Part shown: positions 17,316 to 28,017 of the stretch, piece by piece
Layout of the letters: each line of letters begins with the position of its first letter
Numbering within the stretch: position 1 is the stretch's first letter
Origin: Arthrobacter caoxuetaonis
GTDB lineage: Bacteria > Actinomycetota > Actinomycetes > Actinomycetales > Micrococcaceae
DNA length: 64,000 bases
Direction: 5' to 3'
Assembly (NCBI RefSeq): GCF_023921125.1
Contig: NZ_CP099466.1
Location: forward strand, 1,612,001-1,676,000
The notes under the pieces: generated by a model
Database searches by the model: none
Told to the model about the DNA's origin: nothing
Seen by the model: the letters and a program-made list of their open reading frames with translations, nothing else
Position numbers and translations under genes: made by a program

Positions 17316-18715
17316 AGCCGGGCACCGCCGATCGGTCCGGGCAGGTAGCGGTCCAGCAGCTCGGGGGAGAGCATGCTCAGCTCACGCCGCGGAAGAACTG
17401 CCAGCGCCGTCCAGGCAATGGACAGGGTCTCGTCCAGGGAACGGTATTCGTCGCGGCCCTGGTTCAGCAGCTTCTCCTCCACCACGGAGCGGAACTCAAT
17501 GTAGGCGCGGTCAGCCTCACCCAGCGCTGCCTGCCCCACGAGCTCGGCCAGCTCCGAGGCCTGCCGGGCACGGGCCATCGCGGCCAGCACCTGTGCTGCT
17601 ACGTCCAGGTGGTCTTCCCGGGTCCGTCCCTTGCCGGCACCGGAACGCATCAGCCGGGACAGGGAGGACAGCACATCCACCGGGGGATAGATGCCGCGGG
17701 CGTCGATGTCGGGGGAGAGTACTATCTGCCCTTCGGTGATATACCCGGTCAGGTCAGGCACCGGGTGGGTCATATCTCCTGAGGGCATGGTCAGCACCGG
17801 CACCACGGTGACCGACCCTTCGCGTCCCTGGACCCGGCCGCAGCGTTCGTACAGGGTCGCCAGGTCGCTGTAGAGGTAGCCGGGATAACCCCGCCGGGCA
17901 GGGATCTCCTTGCGCGCGGCGGAGACTTCACGCACGGCCTCGGCGTAGCTGGTCATGTCACTCATGACGACCAGCACGTCGCTGCCCTCCTCATAGGCCA
18001 GGTGCTCGGCGATGCTCAGCGCGATCCGGGGAGTGAGGATGCGTTCAATCACGGGATCATCGGCGGCGTTGAGCAGGAGCACCAGTTCTCCTGCAGCGGA
18101 GCGCTCCTCCAGCCGGTCCCTGACATACGCGATGTCCGCGTGGGTCATGCCCATCGCGGCAAAGACCACCCTGAAGTTCCGCCCGCCGGTGCGTGACTGC
18201 GCCGCAAGCTGGGTCGCCAACGTCAGGTGCGGCAGGCCGGGGACAGAGAAGATAGGCAGCTTTTGACCGCGTACCAAGGTGGTGAGGGCATCGATGGCGG
18301 ACACCCCTGTGATGACCGCTTCCTGCGGGGGTATCCGGTAAACGGGGTTCAGCGGCCAGCCGCTCACGGGTTCAGAGGTTTCCGAAGTGACGGGCGGCCC
18401 GCCGTCGAGCGGCACCCCGCGGCCGTTGCACACCCGCCCCAGCCACTGCGGACCCACCGGGATGTGCAGCGGTTTTCCCTGGAACCGCACCGAGATGCCG
18501 CCCGGCTGCAGCCCTCCGGTTCCTTCCAGGACCTGCAGGACGGTTTCCTCACCGTCGACTTCCAGGACCAGCCCGTGCCGTTCGTCGCCGCCGTCGACCT
18601 CCACCGTGGCGAACTCATCCCAGCCCACCCCCTGGGTCTCGCCGAGGATCATCAGCGGCCCGCGCAGTTCGCGCACGTCGCTGTAGGAGACAAGGTTCCG
18701 GGGGTCCGGGTTCAT
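17312..18715 (-). CDS. atpB: V/A-type ATPase subunit B (regulatory nucleotide-binding)
   Basis: 467 aa, normal length. N-terminal beta-barrel about 10-75, RecA-like core about 120-380, C-terminal helices after that. LPIFSVPGLPHLTLATQLA replaces the Walker A loop, as expected for the non-catalytic subunit, and VLVVMSDMTSYAEAVREVSAAR plus RRGYPGYLYSDLATLYERCGR are strongly typical of B subunits. Forms the alternating A3B3 hexamer with subunit A. Overlaps A and D by 4 bases each. Confidence 0.95.
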   Translation of the reverse strand: MNPDPRNLVSYSDVRELRGPLMILGETQGVGWDEFATVEVDGGDERHGLVLEVDGEETVLQVLEGTGGLQPGGISVRFQGKPLHIPVGPQWLGRVCNGRGVPLDGGPPVTSETSEPVSGWPLNPVYRIPPQEAVITGVSAIDALTTLVRGQKLPIFSVPGLPHLTLATQLAAQSRTGGRNFRVVFAAMGMTHADIAYVRDRLEERSAAGELVLLLNAADDPVIERILTPRIALSIAEHLAYEEGSDVLVVMSDMTSYAEAVREVSAARKEIPARRGYPGYLYSDLATLYERCGRVQGREGSVTVVPVLTMPSGDMTHPVPDLTGYITEGQIVLSPDIDARGIYPPVDVLSSLSRLMRSGAGKGRTREDHLDVAAQVLAAMARARQASELAELVGQAALGEADRAYIEFRSVVEEKLLNQGRDEYRSLDETLSIAWTALAVLPRRELSMLSPELLDRYLPGPIGGARL

Positions 18716-20481
18716 TGCAGCTCCTTCAGGCCGGCCAGGAAGGCTGCGGCGCGCTCGCTGACGCCGGCGGCGTCGTCCGGTCCGGCCGCTTCACGCAGGC
18801 GCAGCAGGGGAGAGAAGTCATAGCTGTCCACGCTGGAGGCAGGCACCCCGGAAGCCACCAGCTGCTGGCAGGCATCGATGGTGTCCAGCACCGCCTGCAG
18901 CAGGGCGGCGCCCTTGGCGGCGGAGGAGTAGCCGTCATTGGGGCTCAACGCGTTCTGCACCAGCACGCCGTCGCGCAGCAGCCGCCCGCCCAGCAGGATC
19001 ATCTGCTCGTGCCCCGGCAGGGAAGCGGCACCGATGATTTCCGCGAGCGCTGAAAGCCGGTCAGCTTCGGCCAGCACCAGGGCGGCCCGGGCTCGGCGTC
19101 CGGCCCATTCCGGGTCCCCGTTGGCAGCGTGCCAGCGCCCCAGGGACTCGGCGTCACGGGAGAAGGAACCCCGCCAGCTGACCGCAGGGTAGTGCCGGGA
19201 GTAGGCCAGGTCCCGGTCCAGCTGCCACAGTGAACGGACGAAGCGCTGGGTCCCGGTGGTGACCGGTTCACTCATATCGCCTCCCGGGGGTGAGACGGCG
19301 CCGATGACGGTCACTGACGCCGTCGCCCCGCCCAGCGTGGTAGCCAGCGACGCCCGCTCGTAGAACGCCGCCAGCTCCGAAGCCAGTGAGGCCGGATAGC
19401 CTTCCTCCGCCGGAAGATCCCCGTTGCGGTTGGCGAACTCGCGCAGTGCCTCGGCCCAGCGGGAGGTGGAATCGGCGATGACCACCGCGTGGTAGCCCAT
19501 GTCCCGGAAGAACTCGGCGACCGTGACGCCGGTATTGATGCTGGCTTCGCGCGCCATCATCGGCATGTTGGACGTATTGGCGATGATGACCGTCCTGTCC
19601 AGGAGCGCGCCGCCGGTGCGCGGGTCCTCCAGATGGCTCAGGCCGTCCAGTACGTCGGCCATCTCGTTGCCGCGCTCGCCGCAGCCCACGTAGATGATCA
19701 CATCGGCGTCGGACCATTTGGCGATCTGCTGCAGCAGCAGCGTCTTCCCGGTGCCGAACCCGCCGGGGACGGCAGCGGCGGATCCCCGCGGCAGGGGATA
19801 CATCAGGTCCAGCACGCGCTGGCCGGTGTGCATGGGGACCGTGTCGGAGAGCCGGGCGGCAACCGGGCGGGGCCGGTGCACCGGCCATCGCTGCGAGAGC
19901 GGGACGTCCTGTCCGCCCACCACTGCAACGCGGTCCAGCGGGCGCAGCTGCCCAGAGGCCAGGAAGCTCACCTCGCCGGAAATTCCCGGGGGAACGGTGA
20001 CCCGGTACTCCACGCTGCCGGCCCCGGGGACAGTTCCCAGTACGGCTCCGGAGGCGACCGTGTCCCCAACCGCTGCCCGCGGCTCGAAAGTCCATTCCCG
20101 GTCCAGGACCAGGCGGTCTTCGGCCGATGCTTCCCGGTCCGCCGTCAGCCACATGGGGGCGGAGGAAAGCGGCCGCAGCAGCCCGTCGAACACCTGTCCC
20201 AGCAGGCCGGGTCCCAGGAGTGCGGAAAGCTGGTGTCCGGTGCCCACCGCCGCGTCGCCGGCCTTCAGGCCGCCGGTGTATTCATAGGCCTGCAGGGTGG
20301 CTTCGGTCCCGTTGATGGCAATCGTCTCGGCTGATATCCGGGACGGACCCAGGGAGACCAGTTCGAGCATGGACACGCCGGCGAGACCGCTGACCTCAAC
20401 CAGCGGTCCGCTGACACGCCGTACCCGCGCGGTCTGGGGTCCGGTGTCCCGGCCGTCATCCTTAGGATTCAGTCCTGCCAC
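18712..20481 (-). CDS. atpA: V/A-type ATPase catalytic subunit A
   Basis: 589 aa. N-terminal barrel about 18-80, the V/A-specific non-homologous insert about 110-190, RecA-like core about 215-440 and C-terminal helical domain to the end. Walker A is GGFGTGKT (240-247) where the common form is GPFGSGKT or GAFGCGKT; the catalytic glutamate is E269 in GCGERGNEM. SRWAEALREFANRNGDLPAEEGYPA and SPPGGDMSEPV are family hallmarks. All catalytic residues are present, so it should hydrolyse or make ATP. It overlaps subunit E by 13 bases. Confidence 0.96.
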   Translation of the reverse strand: MAGLNPKDDGRDTGPQTARVRRVSGPLVEVSGLAGVSMLELVSLGPSRISAETIAINGTEATLQAYEYTGGLKAGDAAVGTGHQLSALLGPGLLGQVFDGLLRPLSSAPMWLTADREASAEDRLVLDREWTFEPRAAVGDTVASGAVLGTVPGAGSVEYRVTVPPGISGEVSFLASGQLRPLDRVAVVGGQDVPLSQRWPVHRPRPVAARLSDTVPMHTGQRVLDLMYPLPRGSAAAVPGGFGTGKTLLLQQIAKWSDADVIIYVGCGERGNEMADVLDGLSHLEDPRTGGALLDRTVIIANTSNMPMMAREASINTGVTVAEFFRDMGYHAVVIADSTSRWAEALREFANRNGDLPAEEGYPASLASELAAFYERASLATTLGGATASVTVIGAVSPPGGDMSEPVTTGTQRFVRSLWQLDRDLAYSRHYPAVSWRGSFSRDAESLGRWHAANGDPEWAGRRARAALVLAEADRLSALAEIIGAASLPGHEQMILLGGRLLRDGVLVQNALSPNDGYSSAAKGAALLQAVLDTIDACQQLVASGVPASSVDSYDFSPLLRLREAAGPDDAAGVSERAAAFLAGLKELQ

Positions 20482-20989
20482 AGGGTGCGCACCTCCCCGG
20501 CGTGCCGTTCCAGCGCCGCGTCCGCGAGCGCCGGAAGTGAAAGATTGACGCTGCGCGAACCAAGCCTGCCGATGATTCCGCCTTCCGGAGCTTCTTCCAG
20601 CTGCGCCTGCCGGCCGAGCAGTGTCCGTGCCTGGGCCCGCAGGGCATCGAGCAGCCGCGGATACCGCGGGTCGGTGCGCAGCTGTGCCATCTCCGCAAGG
20701 ACCTCGCTGCGCAGCTGTTCGCGCAGGTCCTCTTCCTGGGAGAGGACGATTCCTCCTGCCCTCCGGCGCAGGCGTGCTGAGCGGAGCGCCGCCTCGGTGC
20801 GGGCAGCGTCACGGCCGTCGGCGTCGGAACGGCTGCGGATGCCGTCTGCTTCCTCCCGGGCCCGCCCGCGGATGTCCTCAGCCTGCCGGGTGGCCGCGTC
20901 CACGACCTCCCGTGCACGTTCCTCCGCGTCCCGCCGGATGGCTTCGCGGACAGGTTCCAGCGCGGGTCCGGCGCTGCGCGGCAGGGCGC

Positions 20990-20993
<4 letters not shown>
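20469..20993 (-). CDS. atpE: V/A-type ATPase subunit E (peripheral stalk)
   Basis: 174 aa, close to family length. The N-terminal two-thirds is a highly charged, Ala/Arg/Glu-rich helix (about 15-105) with segments such as EERAREVVDAATRQAEDI, suiting a coiled-coil peripheral stalk; the C-terminal part is compact. Identified mainly by this architecture and its position beside A, since E subunits are poorly conserved. It overlaps F by 4 and A by 13 bases. Confidence 0.8.
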
Positions 20994-22998
<2,005 letters not shown>

Positions 22999-23012
<14 letters not shown>

Positions 23013-23997
23013 CGAGCACCTCGCTGCCTCCTCCTGCGGACGCGGCCGCGAGCGCAGCACGCATCCGCCACGCGTCGACGGCCAGGACAGCTACGGCTCC
23101 CACTGCGGTGTCCGGGCCGGGCAGCCCCGACCTCAGCAGGCGGAATGCGTCCTCTTCAACCCGGGCCTGCAGGGCCGCTTCGGCGCGCCAGAGCCCCGTG
23201 GGGTCCTCGACGCCGTCCAGTACCGGAGCGGCTGCCGCCGGAAGGGCAGCGCGGAAGGATGCGACGTCGTCCGCTGTTGACCAGGTGCCGCCAATCAGGG
23301 GCTGCAGCAGCATGCCCAGCCGTTCCGGGATCTCCGGCACCGTTGACGTTCCCGTTGCCGGCGAGACCAGGATGCGGCGGGCTGCGAGCAGTGCCGCTTC
23401 AGCGACGGCCCAGCTCCGGGCCTGCGGAACAGCGGCGGCCAGCCGGCGGAGCCAGACGGCCGTCAGGGTGTCCGGCATCGTGTCCGGGCTGCCGGGATCA
23501 CCCCAGGGGCTGGTCCGGAGCAGTTCCGCAAGCTCCGCCGTCGAGCCGGCAGCGGAAAGCCGCGGCCAAGCGGTTGCCAGTCCGCCGAGTTCGAAGTATT
23601 CGGGAAGCGGAACACTGCGGTGGAGGTCCCCGGCGCTGTCCTGGTCTCCGAGCTGGCCGGCGGGCTGGTCGGCAGACTCCGCGAGGCGGCGGGCGAGGAG
23701 CAGGATGTTCACCAGTTCAAACGCTGCTCCGGCCGCGTGGACCATGCGTGCCCCCGAGACAGGGACCCAGCCTGCCAGGACCCGCAGCTGCCACAGCACG
23801 CTGCGGCGGGTCGCGTCCTGGGCTGCCGCCAGGTCCGTGGTTCCCGCCAGGTCCGCTGCATAGGAGGTGCTGCTGAGCACTTCCAGGGCCTGGTCCAGGC
23901 TGGACTGCGCCGCAGCTTCGCGGCACAGGCCCGCCCCGGCACGCCGCCGGGCCATCGCTTTGGCCCGGACCGTTGCCGCCACCCAGTCGGACCTCAT
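22999..23997 (-). CDS. atpC: V/A-type ATPase subunit C (AC39/d-type)
   Basis: 332 aa, the normal size for the funnel-shaped C/d subunit linking the rotor to the c-ring. Helical throughout and very Ala/Leu/Arg-rich; the repeat-like helices and FELVNILLLARRLAES, which resembles the D(x)xN(I/L)xxxxR motif of the family, support the call. Conservation is low, so identity rests partly on position between the G/H and I genes. Overlaps the upstream stalk gene by 4 bases. Confidence 0.8.
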
Positions 23998-24446
23998 GAG
24001 CCCTGCCTCGGGGCGGTGTCCGGGCCCAGGTAGTCCTGGATCACGGAGGCGGCGATCCCTGCGGCCAGCTGGGTGACCCTGCCCGCTGCGCCCGCCGAGA
24101 TGCTGGCCGCGCGTTGCCGGGCCTGGTCCAGGCGTTCCTGGTCACGTGCCGCGGCCTCCTGTGAGACCTGTTCGGCGGCCCGGGCCCGGACCGCACCGGA
24201 ATCCATCCGGGCCTGGGCAACGTCGGCGTCCGCCTGGCGCCGGGCATCGGAAAGGATGGTGCGTGCCTGTTCCCCGGCCGCTTCAAGGAGCTGCCGCGCC
24301 GCTTCGACGTCGGGCTTCAAGGCTTCGAAAACCGGGAGCAGTTCGGCTGCGGACCCTTCATCGTCCGCTGAGGGGACTCCTACGGGTCCGGAGGGACCGG
24401 GTGCCCCGACCGGCCGGAACCGATCCAGGATGGTTGGCCGCGCCAT
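23994..24446 (-). CDS. V/A-type ATPase subunit G/H (peripheral stalk), first gene of operon
   Basis: 150 aa. Pro/Gly-rich N-terminus (1-35), then a long charged helix (about 40-125: EAARQLLEAAGEQARTILSDAR, QEAAARDQERLDQARQRAAS) typical of the G/H peripheral-stalk subunit that forms a coiled coil with E. Ribosome site GGGAGGTG lies 8 bases before ATG 24446. It opens the nine-gene operon. The 234 bases upstream hold the msrB terminator and presumably the operon promoter, which I could not locate confidently. Confidence 0.75.
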   Translation of the reverse strand: MARPTILDRFRPVGAPGPSGPVGVPSADDEGSAAELLPVFEALKPDVEAARQLLEAAGEQARTILSDARRQADADVAQARMDSGAVRARAAEQVSQEAAARDQERLDQARQRAASISAGAAGRVTQLAAGIAASVIQDYLGPDTAPRQGS

Positions 24447-24578
24447 GTCTCATGCACCTCCCAAGGATTGGCATGCGTTCGAGCGTTGTGCCGGACGGTT
24501 TACTCCTCCTTGGCTGCAGCCTCTTCACGAGGCTGGCGCAAATCTCGGCGTCTTCGGGCCTCCGCACCGGACGCAAAA

Positions 24579-24637
24579 AGCCCGCCGTACGCTGGTCCGA
24601 AAACGTGTTTGACCCTCATTCGAGCGTACGGCGGGCT
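24579..24637 (-). terminator. Terminator between msrB and the ATPase operon
   Basis: A perfect 15-bp inverted repeat (AGCCCGCCGTACGCT at 24579-24593 against its complement at 24623-24637) encloses a 29-base loop and is followed on the minus strand by TTTTTGCG. It lies 44 bases after msrB. The long loop is unusual for an intrinsic terminator. Confidence 0.82.
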
Positions 24638-24680
24638 GCAGGGGCGCACAATGGCAGGGCGCCAAGTGTCCGTCCGGGCG

Positions 24681-25145
24681 TCAGTTCCCGTCGGTGTCCT
24701 TGGGGACAAGCTTGATGGAAATCGAGTTGATGCAGAAGCGCTGGTCGGTGGGGGTGTTGAATCCCTCGCCTTCGAAGAGGTGGCCCATGTGGGAGTCGCA
24801 GTTGGCGCAGCGCACCTCGATGCGGTCCATCCCCATGGAGCGGTCGTGCAGGTAGCGGACCGTTCCTTCGGCCAGCGGTGCAAAGAAGGACGGCCACCCG
24901 CAGTGGGAATCGAACTTCTCGTTGCTGGTGAACAGTTCCGCACCGCAGGCACGGCAGGCGTAGACGCCCTCGGTCTTGGTGTCCCAGTACTCCCCGGTGT
25001 ACGGACGTTCGGTTCCGGCCTTCCGGAGGACCTGGTACTCGGCCGGCGTGAGTTCGCTGCGCCACTCGTCGTCGGACTTCTGGACGGGAACCTGGATCCC
25101 GGTTGCACCTTCAGGCTTGCTTGCGTTGATTCCTGTATCGCTCAT
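24681..25145 (-). CDS. msrB: Peptide-methionine (R)-S-oxide reductase MsrB
   Basis: 154 aa. Repairs methionine-R-sulfoxide in proteins. The zinc-binding pairs CRAC (about residues 64-67) and CANC (about 113-116) are present, as are SHCGWPSF and the catalytic cysteine in RFCINSISI near the C-terminus. No signal peptide, so cytoplasmic. GAGGCGG precedes the ATG. Its transcript probably ends at the hairpin before the ATPase operon. Confidence 0.95.
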   Translation of the reverse strand: MSDTGINASKPEGATGIQVPVQKSDDEWRSELTPAEYQVLRKAGTERPYTGEYWDTKTEGVYACRACGAELFTSNEKFDSHCGWPSFFAPLAEGTVRYLHDRSMGMDRIEVRCANCDSHMGHLFEGEGFNTPTDQRFCINSISIKLVPKDTDGN

Positions 25146-25193
25146 AACCGCCTCAACGTTCCAGGGGCTCCAATAATTTCGCGGTGATGCGAT

Positions 25194-25685
25194 CTACGAA
25201 TCGCCGATGAAGCTGGAGCCGGAGTACAGGTGGAGGACCGGCACTCCGAGCCGCTCCTGTGCTTCGTTGGCCCAGTCGGTGCGGAACGTGTCCTCGACGG
25301 CGTGCGGTGTCGTGATCACGACGACCTGCTGGGCGCTGGAGTCCGTGGCCTCCTCCACCACGGCCTGCACCGGGTTCTCGCCGGTGACCCTGCCGTCGGC
25401 GTCGAACCCCAGTCCGCGCAGCAGGTCCAGGGACTCGGCCAGTTCCTGCTCCGCTGCTTTCACTTCCTGCTTGGGCGTTCGATGCGGCCCCGCGATGTTC
25501 CGGTACGCTGCGGCGAAATCGAGGAGGCTGAGGTTATCCAGGACGTCCACGAGCATGTTCCGTCCCGGATCTGACGGAACCAGGACCTCGAAGCGGACGG
25601 GATTGTTTTCGGCAAGGTAGCCCAGGTTGCGGGCATCTGCTTCATTCAGGGGTTCTTCGGTCAGCACCACGATCGTCGGATTCAT
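25194..25685 (-). CDS. Hypothetical protein, universal-stress-like fold possible
   Basis: 163 aa, not recognised as a named family. It alternates beta-strands and helices: TIVVLTEEPL at the start, FEVLVPS, then QQVVVITTPHAVEDTF and LGVPVLHLYSG at the end, as in Rossmann-like or universal-stress-type domains, but without the G-2x-G-9x-G(S/T) ATP-binding motif. No membrane segment. Lies 48 bases upstream of msrB on the same strand, so it may be co-transcribed with it. Confidence 0.72.
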   Translation of the reverse strand: MNPTIVVLTEEPLNEADARNLGYLAENNPVRFEVLVPSDPGRNMLVDVLDNLSLLDFAAAYRNIAGPHRTPKQEVKAAEQELAESLDLLRGLGFDADGRVTGENPVQAVVEEATDSSAQQVVVITTPHAVEDTFRTDWANEAQERLGVPVLHLYSGSSFIGDS

Positions 25686-25778
25686 CCCGCCAGCCTAGCT
25701 TCAGCGCCGGTCGGGTGAGAAGGACCCGATGCGGCACGGTTTTTCGGCCCCTGCGGCAAAGTCAGTCACAATGAAGGC

Positions 25779-27029
25779 ATGCAACTCTCAGCTTCCGAGG
25801 CGCCCGTACAGGCCGTCTCAGCCCAGACCGCATCCTGGGTGAAATGGACTGCCTTCGGTGCCGGTATGGGAATGGCAGCGTCGACTGCCGTCCTGGCCGC
25901 GACGTCGGGTCTGGCCGTGTATTTTGCCCGGCAGATTGTCACGCCGCGCCGTGCGCGGGATGAGAACCTCGAAATCCTCGCCGTGATTGATACCCCCGAG
26001 GGACAGCAGATCATCCTTCCGGCCAATGCCGACACCACCGCTGAGGGCTCCTACGGCCTGTATTTTGACGGCGGTACCGGCTACGCCCGGATCGGAGCCA
26101 TCCGCTCCTACGTTCCCCGCGAAGGGACCGTGCAGCGCGACGTCGAACGCGTCTACTCAGGGGACCTAGCCACCGCGGTACGCGGCTGGTGGTCCGGGAC
26201 TATCCATCCGACGCCGTCGGACGCCGGTTTCCCGCAGGAAGACGTGGAGATCGACGTCGAGAACGGCAAGGCTCCCGCGTGGCTGGTGCGCTCGCTGGAT
26301 GCAACGGATACCTGGGCCATCATGGTGCATGGCAGGGGAGCCCAGCGCACGGAGACAATCCGGGGGCTCGGGGCCGCGCGCAGTGCCGGCATGACGAGCC
26401 TGCTGATTTCCTATCGGAACGACGGCGAAGCGCCCTACACCTCGGACGGGCGCTACGGCCTGGGCCTGACCGAATGGCGTGACGTCGAAGCAGCCATCCG
26501 CTATGCCCTGGACCACGGCGCTCGGGACGTTGTCCTGTTTGGCTGGTCCATGGGCGGCGCGATTGCCCTGCAGACCGCCGACAAGTCCCCGCTGGGCCGG
26601 CACATCCGGGCACTGGTGCTGGACGGTCCGGTGGTGAACTGGGTGGAGGTCTTGGCCCATCACGCCCGGTTGAACCGGATCCCGGCACAGGTGGGCAGGC
26701 TCGGGCAGTGGCTGATTTCCAACGCAGCCGGCCGGACGCTGACCGGACTTGCTGCTCCGCTGGACCTGAAGAGCATGGACTGGGTTGCCCGTGCCGAGGA
26801 GATCCGGACCCCGGTGCTGATCGTGCACAGCGAGAGGGACGAGTTTGTTCCGGTGGGACCCTCGGCTGACCTGGCCGAGAAGAACCCGGACCTCGTGACC
26901 TTCGTGCGGTTCCCCCAGGGCGGACACACCCGCGAATACAACACCGATCCCGTGTGCTGGGAAGACGCCGTTTCAGGATGGCTGCGGACCGCCCTGGGGC
27001 GGACCCGGCGGCCCGGGGAGCACCGCTAG
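25779..27029 (+). CDS. Membrane-anchored alpha/beta hydrolase
   Basis: 416 aa. An N-terminal hydrophobic segment (about 20-50) probably anchors it in the membrane. The hydrolase fold starts near residue 150; the nucleophile elbow is GWSMGG (Ser near 252), the acid is in VHSERDEFVP and the catalytic His in QGGHTREY near 388. The oxyanion region is MVHGRGAQRTET. Substrate unknown; the closest type is the alpha/beta hydrolase of BAAT/peptidase-like architecture. Divergent from the 25194-25685 gene with 93 bases between. Confidence 0.88.
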   Translation: MQLSASEAPVQAVSAQTASWVKWTAFGAGMGMAASTAVLAATSGLAVYFARQIVTPRRARDENLEILAVIDTPEGQQIILPANADTTAEGSYGLYFDGGTGYARIGAIRSYVPREGTVQRDVERVYSGDLATAVRGWWSGTIHPTPSDAGFPQEDVEIDVENGKAPAWLVRSLDATDTWAIMVHGRGAQRTETIRGLGAARSAGMTSLLISYRNDGEAPYTSDGRYGLGLTEWRDVEAAIRYALDHGARDVVLFGWSMGGAIALQTADKSPLGRHIRALVLDGPVVNWVEVLAHHARLNRIPAQVGRLGQWLISNAAGRTLTGLAAPLDLKSMDWVARAEEIRTPVLIVHSERDEFVPVGPSADLAEKNPDLVTFVRFPQGGHTREYNTDPVCWEDAVSGWLRTALGRTRRPGEHR

Positions 27030-27063
27030 GCCCGGGGAGTACCGCTAGGGGCGTTCAGGGACC

Positions 27064-27161
27064 TTCACCGGGGATTGCGGTGCCTCAACTGGGGTTTGCG
27101 GCACCGCATGTGGCGTACCGTGCCTCAACTGGGGTTTGGGGCACCTCATTGTGGCGTACCG
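27064..27161. repeat. Tandem hairpin-forming repeats between hydrolase and DUF1304 genes
   Basis: Two near-identical copies of 40 and 41 bases (27081-27120, 27121-27161), each starting TGCCTCAACTGGGGTTTG and ending TGGCGTACCG, preceded by a degenerate partial copy at 27064. Each contains TGCC(T/G)CAA ... TTTGCGGCA, an imperfect inverted repeat. A separate 19-base tandem (GGCCCGGGGAG.ACCGCTA) occurs at about 27010-27047 across the stop of the upstream gene. Confidence 0.75.
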
Positions 27162-27219
27162 TGCCGGATGCGAGCATGAGGGAAACCGGAAGGGATCTCC
27201 GATACCGGTAGGAGGAACC

Positions 27220-27603
27220 ATGCTCGTTGCCGCATCGGTCTTCGCGTTTATTGCCGCTGCCATCCACGTCTACATCTTTGTGCTGGAGTCCATCCGGTGG
27301 ACGGCACCGGCAACCATGGCGCTGTTCCGGATCCCGGACGAGGAACAGGCAGCCCACACCCAGGCGCTCGCCTACAACCAGGGTTTCTACAACCTCTTCC
27401 TCGCCGTGGGTGCAGTCCTGGGAGTCCTCCTGCTGGCCAGGGGGAACATAGCTGTTGGTGCTTCGCTGATCGGGTTTGCTGCGGCGTCGATGATGCTGGC
27501 GGGCGTGGTGCTGCTGCTGAAAGACCGCCGTATGCTCCGGCCTGCGCTCATCCAGGCCGTTCCGGCGTTTTTGGCGCTGGTGTTCCTTGTTGCGGGGCTC
27601 TGA
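27220..27603 (+). CDS. DUF1304 family membrane protein
   Basis: 127 aa from ATG 27220, with GGAGGA upstream. Four hydrophobic segments (about 2-24, 50-70, 74-95, 105-125) and the family signature HVYIFVLESIRW near the N-terminus and AYNQGFYNLFLAVGA in the middle identify DUF1304, small integral membrane proteins of unknown function. The leader contains the tandem hairpin repeats. Confidence 0.88.
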   Translation: MLVAASVFAFIAAAIHVYIFVLESIRWTAPATMALFRIPDEEQAAHTQALAYNQGFYNLFLAVGAVLGVLLLARGNIAVGASLIGFAAASMMLAGVVLLLKDRRMLRPALIQAVPAFLALVFLVAGL

Positions 27604-28001
27604 GCCGGACACGTGTCCTGGCCGGCGGCTCGCAATCCCGTTAGTTAGGGTGCCGCTTCTTGTTGTGCCTCCGGCGCTTGAGGGTGCTAATGGCCCGGTC
27701 GCCGTAATCCTATTGCTGGCGTGCCGCTTCCAGCTCCGCCGCATCCAGAACTCCCGGCGCTCACTGGTGATCCCGGCATTCCCGGAGGCTCCCTGACGGT
27801 GTGCCGGTTGTTGGTCTTCCTGTCCTCCACTGCTCCAGTGCCGGCCGTTGGCCACCGGAGTTATGCCCAGGTTTGGTGGACACGCTGCCACTTAGGCACG
27901 GGGGCTCGCCTAAGGGAGGCGAGGGGGAATCGCAGGCGACGAAACAGGTACTGGAACCCGTAGGAGTCTGTCTTTCGGTGAGCCCATTTCGACTCATAGA
28001 C
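27604..28001. other. Gene-free interval upstream of the DUF222/HNH gene
   Basis: About 400 bases with no convincing coding frame. At 27873-27925 the sequence GTTTGGTGGACACGCTGCC followed by GGGGGCTCGCCTAAGGG resembles the left end and leader of an IS3-like element, and CTCGCCT-AAGGG-AGGCGAG forms a 7-bp hairpin (27905-27923). No transposase follows, so at most this is a remnant. The last bases hold the promoter of the DUF222 gene, with TAGACT at 27997-28002 as a possible -10. Confidence 0.4.
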
Positions 28002-28017
28002 TCGAACACATGTTCGA
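28002..28017. promoter_or_regulatory. LexA (SOS) box overlapping the DUF222/HNH start codon
   Basis: TCGAACACATGTTCGA is a perfect palindrome matching the actinobacterial LexA consensus TCGAAC-N4-GTTCGA. It spans the ATG at 28010. With a -10-like TAGACT ending at 28002, the transcript would begin at or next to the ATG (leaderless), so LexA would block initiation directly. Confidence 0.88.
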
